A DNA stretch of 35,289 bases from DASQUK01 sp046723645. GTDB lineage: Bacteria; Actinomycetota; Acidimicrobiia; Acidimicrobiales; VFJN01. The stretch lies in assembly GCA_046723645.1 (NCBI GenBank), contig JBKOUY010000188.1:1-35289 (forward strand), in the 5' to 3' direction. Each line of letters begins with the position of its first letter. Position 1 is the stretch's first letter. The position numbers and the translations under genes are program-made. Below, piece after piece: positions 32,005-35,289 of this stretch. Below the pieces are notes generated by a model. That model saw only the letters and a program-made list of their open reading frames with translations, had not been told where the DNA came from and searched no databases.

Positions 32005-32187
32005 GCGTATGCCGTTGGCTGCACCAGGCACCAGATCTCGTGGTCGCAGCCCCGAAGCCGCACTGGTCCAGCACAACATCTGGTGGGCAGGTCCAATTAA
32101 GTGGACACCTCATACATACGTTTGTAGTAGTCGCCTTGGCAAGAGCGCGGTATGCGGCGTTTCCCGCTGGGTACGGCAAGGGATCGG

Positions 32188-32529
32188 ATGCCGGACGACG
32201 TAGAGCCCTCGCAGGCCGAGCTGCTCCGTGTCGAGGCGAGACACGAGGGTGCTGGGGCCATCGTCACGCTTGCGGGCGAACTCGCCTACTCCACTGCCGA
32301 ACGGCTTGTGGCTTGCATCCTCGAGGTGCTCGGCACCAAGCAGCGCTCGATCACCGTCGACCTCCACCGGGTCACGTTCTCGGACTCCTCTGGCCTGTCG
32401 GCCTTGCTCCGAGCTCGTGACCTTGCCTTCGTTGACCAAGTGACCTTCCGGATCAAAGACCCGTCGCCCAAGCTGCGACGGCGCCTTGAGCTGACCGCGA
32501 CCAAGGACTTACTCATGCCCGACGAGTGA
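32188..32529 (+). CDS. STAS-domain anti-sigma factor antagonist (copy B)
   Basis: A 113-residue STAS protein starting MPDDVEP, with AIVTLAGELAYSTAERLVACIL and the phospho-site motif VDLHRVTFSDSSGLSALLRARD (candidate Ser67), followed by FRIKDPSPKLRRRLELTATKDLL. It is a paralogue of the gene at 29086. AAGGGA lies before the ATG. It is divergent from the small gene at 31703. It would act as a phosphorylation-controlled antagonist of an anti-sigma kinase which is not encoded in this window. The GAF-PP2C enzyme between the two STAS genes is the likely phosphatase. Confidence 0.85.
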   Translation: MPDDVEPSQAELLRVEARHEGAGAIVTLAGELAYSTAERLVACILEVLGTKQRSITVDLHRVTFSDSSGLSALLRARDLAFVDQVTFRIKDPSPKLRRRLELTATKDLLMPDE

Positions 32530-32530
32530 C

Positions 32531-32590
32531 CCGAGGGGAGCCGGGGACGCCGGCCCGTCCCCAGCTGGCGTCCCTACCCCGGCTCCTCGG
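32531..32590 (+). terminator. Strong hairpin after STAS copy B
   Basis: CCGAGGGGAGCCGGGG (32531-32546) pairs with CCCCGGCTCCTCGG (32577-32590), a stem of about 14 pairs with a two-base bulge, beginning two bases after the stop codon. The loop can fold further. It is a convincing terminator, without a T-run. Confidence 0.65.
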
Positions 32591-32619
32591 GACGGCTCAG
32601 CGGCGGTTGAGCCGTTCAC

Positions 32620-32757
32620 CTAGAGACCGCGTCGACCCCCGCGATGCTCCAGGATCAGCGAACCAATCAGCGCCTCGACCGCGTTCTCGAGCAGGGCAAA
32701 CGACACCACGATGTCGCCGATCCCCGTAAGAACTTCTGGAGGAACAGGGTGCTGCAT
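32620..32757 (-). pseudogene. Truncated N-terminal fragment of an unknown protein
   Basis: 45 codons (MQHPVPPEVLTGIGDIVVSF, then ALLENAVEALIGSLILEHRG) resemble the start of a protein with an amphipathic helical N-terminus, but a TAG follows at once and no continuation is seen in other frames. It lies in the last 500 bases before the tRNA and is probably a remnant at the island boundary. Confidence 0.35.
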
Positions 32758-32822
32758 CGAGGGAGCCACGCCGAATGATCGCGCCGTGGGCTGAGCGACC
32801 ACACGACGCCGCCCCCCGCGGA

Positions 32823-33011
32823 TCACTGTGATGCGGGCCCGATGAACCCTGTGAGGGACATCACCCTGCCATCCTTCGGATGGCGAACCACGTCGCGGAA
32901 CCGCCCGTCGACCGACAGCACTCCGATCGGACGGCCGGACCACTGGCAGTCGGGCAGGAGACACGGCAGTAGCTCGAGGCCGAGGGGTTCGACCCTGGGT
33001 TTGGTGCACAT
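32823..33011 (-). CDS. Possible small protein next to the tRNA, hypothetical
   Basis: A 62-residue frame starting MCTKPRVEPLGLELLPCLLP and continuing DCQWSGRPIGVLSVDGRFRDVV, HPKDGRVMSLTGFIG. Three Cys in the first 25 residues and good third-position G/C suggest coding, but the ribosome site is poor and no family is recognised. It ends the island segment next to the tRNA-Gln 3' end. Confidence 0.35.
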   Translation of the reverse strand: MCTKPRVEPLGLELLPCLLPDCQWSGRPIGVLSVDGRFRDVVRHPKDGRVMSLTGFIGPASQ

Positions 33012-33084
33012 GAGCGCGCCAAGTGCTCGACGACTGGACTTCGCTCCTACCCCCTGCGCTATACCCCTTAGCAGCAACTTTGTT

Positions 33085-33128
33085 GCTCGGGGGGCAGGGC
33101 TCGAACCTGCAACAACCGGCTCCAAAGG
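33085..33128 (-). repeat. tRNA-borne att core
   Basis: This 44-base stretch inside the tRNA-Gln gene is the sequence copied at 18125-18168 and, with one G fewer, at 14705-14747. It covers the anticodon loop through the 3' end, the usual crossover region for tyrosine integrases that target tRNA genes. Confidence 0.75.
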
Positions 33129-33158
33129 CCGGCGTTCTACCAGTTGAACTACCCCCGA
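33086..33158 (-). tRNA. tRNA-Gln (anticodon TTG)
   Basis: A complete 73-base tRNA without encoded CCA. Acceptor stem TCGGGGG/CCCCCGA, D stem GTTC/GAAC, anticodon stem CCGGC/GCCGG around loop CTTTGGA (anticodon TTG, reading CAA), T stem GCAGG/CCTGC around TTCGAGC, discriminator G. All stems pair perfectly. The 3' half is duplicated twice further left, marking it as an integration target. It is divergent from the sigma-factor gene. Confidence 0.95.
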
Positions 33159-33255
33159 CCGGAGCCCTCACGGTACCCGGTCCCTGCGAGCGCACCGCAG
33201 GCGCGTTAACGGTCGACGTGCGACCGGCCCCTGGACCGGCGTGCAGGATGCTTCC

Positions 33256-33819
33256 GTGGCGACCGAACCGGGCGAACGCCTCGACCGGCTGCACGACGCC
33301 TACGTGCGCACGCACCCGCGGCTGTGGCGGTCGGTGCTGGCCTGGTCCGGGTCGCGCGACGTCGCCGACGACGCGTGCGCCGAGGCGTTCGCCCAGGCGG
33401 CCCGCCGGGGGGCCGCAGTGCGCGACATCGACGCCTGGGTGTGGCGGGCGGCGTTCCGCATCGCCGCCGGGGAGCTGCAGCGGCGGCGCGGCTCGTCCCC
33501 CGGCGCCGGCCGCCGCGAACACCCTCCCCACACCGGCGACGACTTCACGCAGGTCCAGGTCGTGGGCCTCGACGGGATGGCGGCGAGCGTCGTGGATCAC
33601 ACGGTCGATCCCGACCTGCCCGCCACCACGATCGACCTGATCCGCGCCCTGCACAGCCTGTCCGAACAGCAGCGAGCCTGTGTCGTCCTGCGCGACGTGG
33701 CCGGCATGACCGCACCCGAGGCCGCCGCGGCACTCGGGACGACCAGCGGCACCGTCCGCGTGCAGGCGCTGCGCGGCCGGCGGCGGCTGCGGGAGTTGTT
33801 GGAGGACGACGATGCCTGA
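33256..33819 (+). CDS. RNA polymerase sigma factor, sigma-70/ECF type
   Basis: A 187-residue sigma factor. Region 2 covers about residues 12-75 (LHDAYVRTHPRLWRSVLAW, DDACAEAFAQAARR, DAWVWRAAFRIAAGELQRRR), and region 4 about 120-180 (IRALHSLSEQQRACVVLRDVAG, then MTAPEAAAALGTTSGTVRVQ, LRGRRRLRELL). It lacks regions 1 and 3, as in the ECF group. GTG at 33256 is preferred for the AGGA eight bases upstream; GTG at 33241 is also in frame. It overlaps the next gene by eight bases. That gene encodes a one-helix membrane protein, so the pair looks like an ECF sigma factor with its membrane partner. Confidence 0.85.
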   Translation: MATEPGERLDRLHDAYVRTHPRLWRSVLAWSGSRDVADDACAEAFAQAARRGAAVRDIDAWVWRAAFRIAAGELQRRRGSSPGAGRREHPPHTGDDFTQVQVVGLDGMAASVVDHTVDPDLPATTIDLIRALHSLSEQQRACVVLRDVAGMTAPEAAAALGTTSGTVRVQALRGRRRLRELLEDDDA

Positions 33820-34534
33820 CCTCTACGAGGAGGGGATCCGGGCGCTGCAGGTCATCGAGGTGCCCGATCAATGGGACGACATCCGGCGGCGCGCCGACGG
33901 CGGGCTGATCGTGACGCTCGACTGGGAGCGCGGGGAGCGGCGACGCCGGTGGCCCCTCCTGTTCGCGGCGGCCGTGCTGACGTTCGTGGTCGGCATGGCG
34001 GCGCTGTTGCTCCGTGAGCAGAGCGACGTCACGACCGACCCCGCCATCGAGGGCCCGGCGCCGCCGACGGGCGGGCAGGACGCACCGTCGACGAGCGCGC
34101 TCCCGCCCACCACCCAGCGGCCGTCGACGACCGATGTGCCGGCCGCCCGGTTCGGCGCATGCCCGCGGGACCTGGAGCTGACGACGACCACCGCACCGGC
34201 CGGGTGGTCGACGGCCATGGAGCCGGCCGACGCGGTCCTGCCCCCCGACCCGCCCGCCGGCGTGGATCAGCGGTTTGCCGGTCTCTTCGCCGGCCCGACG
34301 TCCGCCCAGAACGTGTTCGTCGTGGCCGGGCTCCCTGGGCTCCAGGACGACTCGTTCGTCCCCTTCCAGGGGCCGGTCTCCTGGGCCAACGCGCAGATCG
34401 CGCCGTTCGAGGGCGGCTGGTACCTGGAGGTGGTCGTCCCCCACCCGCGCGGTGCCTGCTGGTTGACGCTCGAGGCCATCGGCATGACGCAGGCGGAGGC
34501 CATCCCGTTCGCACAGGGCCTGAGCGCACGCTGA
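33812..34534 (+). CDS. Single-pass membrane protein, candidate anti-sigma factor
   Basis: A 240-residue protein with a short cytosolic part (PDLYEEGIRALQVIEVPDQW, RRRADGGLIVTLDWERGERRRR), one membrane helix (WPLLFAAAVLTFVVGMAALLL, about 48-68), a Pro/Thr/Ser linker and an extracytoplasmic domain with two Cys (FGACPRDLELTTT; HPRGACWLTLEAIG). It overlaps the sigma-factor gene by eight bases, the usual arrangement of an anti-sigma factor. However, no zinc-binding HxxxCxxC motif is visible, so if it inhibits sigma it is not of the common ZAS type. It may instead be a signal receptor or sigma-controlled effector. Confidence 0.7.
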   Translation: MPDLYEEGIRALQVIEVPDQWDDIRRRADGGLIVTLDWERGERRRRWPLLFAAAVLTFVVGMAALLLREQSDVTTDPAIEGPAPPTGGQDAPSTSALPPTTQRPSTTDVPAARFGACPRDLELTTTTAPAGWSTAMEPADAVLPPDPPAGVDQRFAGLFAGPTSAQNVFVVAGLPGLQDDSFVPFQGPVSWANAQIAPFEGGWYLEVVVPHPRGACWLTLEAIGMTQAEAIPFAQGLSAR

Positions 34535-34600
34535 ACGGTGGTGCCCGGGTTCCTCGGTTTTGCCTTCCTGGGTTCGGCCGCCGCTAGGGTGGCGCCCCTC

Positions 34601-34702
34601 ATGGGTTCGCTGATCAAGAAGCGCCGCAAGCGCATGCGCAAGAAGAAGCACAAGAAGATGCTCAAGCGCACCCGCTGGCAGCGCCGCGCCGCCGGCAAGT
34701 AG
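34601..34702 (+). CDS. bS22-like / AURKAIP1-COX24 domain small basic protein
   Basis: A 33-residue protein, too short for most ORF searches, with 18 Lys/Arg residues: it starts MGSLIKKRRKRMRKKKHKK and ends RTRWQRRAAGK. This is the AURKAIP1/COX24 domain pattern found in nearly all Actinobacteria and identified in mycobacteria as a small ribosomal-subunit protein (bS22). A GCTAGGGT -10-like element at 34583-34590 stands about ten bases before the ATG with no ribosome site, so the message is probably leaderless. Confidence 0.85.
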   Translation: MGSLIKKRRKRMRKKKHKKMLKRTRWQRRAAGK

Positions 34703-34711
34703 GCGCTGCGG

Positions 34712-35289
34712 TCAGCCGTACGCCGGGACGGTACGGGCGATCACCCGTCCGACACCAGGATGGGCGCCCTCCACGTACCAGGTGGAGCCCGAGCCTGCGA
34801 GGACCGGCACCTGCCCGGTGGCCTCGCCCAGGCGGTCGCGCCAGCGGGCGAGGCCCGGCTCGACGCGCAGCGCCGCCGGTTCGAGGTCGTTGGGGCCGTC
34901 CGCCGTCGGCCCGCCCAGTGCGTCCCACGCTCGGTACACCGCCACCGTCGAGCAGCCGAACGGCGGCGTCACCAGCGTGAACGTCCGCTCGACGAACGGC
35001 AGCGCGTCGAGCCGCTCGCCGACACCCGACACGCGTGCCCGTCCGCCCCGAAGGCAGAACGGCACGTCGGCGCCCATCGACGCCGCCAGCCCGACGTCGT
35101 CGCTGCCGGCCCAGCGCAGGACGGCGGCGGCGTCCGCCGACCCACCGCCCAGCCCGCCACCGGCGGGGATGCGCTTGAGCAGCAGTACGTGTGCGTCGCG
35201 GCCGACGGCGCGCAGGGCCCGGCGCACGAGGTTGTCCTCGCCGGCGGGGACGCCCGGCGGCAGCCCGGGCGCCGCGGGCACGCCGGGCC
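34712..35289 (-). CDS. ispE: 4-diphosphocytidyl-2-C-methyl-D-erythritol kinase IspE, 3' part
   Basis: The C-terminal 190 or so residues of a GHMP kinase; the 5' end lies beyond the window. The ATP-binding glycine-rich loop is KRIPAGGGLGGGSADAAAVLRW, followed by MGADVPFCLRGGRARVSGVGERLDALPF and the C-terminal GHMP motif VPVLAGSGSTWYVEG. IspE phosphorylates CDP-methylerythritol at the 2-position in the MEP pathway of isoprenoid synthesis, in the cytosol. The expected LxxLDxRPNDL-type segment is seen as DGPNDLEPAALRV. It converges with the bS22-like gene; nine bases separate their ends. Confidence 0.88.
   Translation of the reverse strand, partial: PGVPAAPGLPPGVPAGEDNLVRRALRAVGRDAHVLLLKRIPAGGGLGGGSADAAAVLRWAGSDDVGLAASMGADVPFCLRGGRARVSGVGERLDALPFVERTFTLVTPPFGCSTVAVYRAWDALGGPTADGPNDLEPAALRVEPGLARWRDRLGEATGQVPVLAGSGSTWYVEGAHPGVGRVIARTVPAYG

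Noticed and set aside
1..35289. CRISPR arrays, rRNA genes and further tRNA genes
   Set aside because: No regularly spaced repeats of 24-40 bases, no rRNA sequence, and no tRNA fold other than tRNA-Gln and its two partial copies were seen.

Overview
The window is about 35.3 kb of GC-rich DNA from an actinobacterium. I infer a member or relative of Acidimicrobiia, from the codon use, frequent GTG/TTG starts, a basic bS22/AURKAIP1-COX24-type small protein next to a divergent ispE, and the gene families; this is inference, not a database match. It joins ordinary chromosome at both ends to an accessory region with metal-resistance genes, relics of mobile elements, broken genes and an unusual set of regulatory genes.

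Layout. 0.1-7.1 kb: a DUF899 protein, a ferritin-like diiron protein, a two-domain VOC protein, an ammonium transporter and a divergent NhaA antiporter. 7.1-10.6 kb: a winged-helix protein, then a tightly overlapped operon of a STAS anti-sigma antagonist, a MerR-HTH/receiver fusion and a two-domain KaiC-like ATPase. 10.7-13.0 kb: an arsenic operon (arsC, aquaporin, arsI-type lyase) divergent from arsR, with an operator in between. 13.1-14.7 kb: a SnoaL-like protein overlapped by a small unlisted gene, and a CC-motif protein divergent from a MerR regulator across a classic MerR promoter.

14.7-33.1 kb looks like a tandem island at tRNA-Gln(UUG). The intact tRNA lies at 33086-33158 (minus strand). 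Copies of its 3' half (about 44 bp, anticodon loop to 3' end) recur in the same orientation at 18125-18168 and 14705-14747, as attachment sites of tRNA-targeting elements do. The 3.4-kb left segment carries a Cys-rich copper-storage-type protein, a DUF1326 and DUF2182 pair, and a lipoprotein gene with an in-frame stop. The 15-kb right segment carries IS30 and IS110 remnants, a CPA1 Na+/H+ antiporter, a DUF1360 protein, a frameshifted methyltransferase, a desaturase, a holin-like pseudogene, small membrane and lipoproteins, two related STAS genes each divergent from a copy of the same small gene (one copy broken), and a GAF-PP2C phosphatase. No integrase is visible.

33.2-35.3 kb returns to chromosome-like genes: an ECF-type sigma factor overlapping a membrane protein that may be its anti-sigma factor, the bS22-like gene, and the 3' part of ispE (cut by the window end).

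The most interesting candidate system is STAS / MerR-REC / KaiC at 8.2-10.6 kb. The genes overlap by 4 and 1 bases, so they are probably translated together. The receiver has Glu at the usual phospho-Asp position, and a KaiC-type ATPase sits beside an anti-sigma antagonist. With the GAF-PP2C phosphatase and two more STAS proteins 20 kb away, this suggests a sigma-factor partner-switching network with a KaiC-like input; the anti-sigma kinase and the sigma factor are not visible here.
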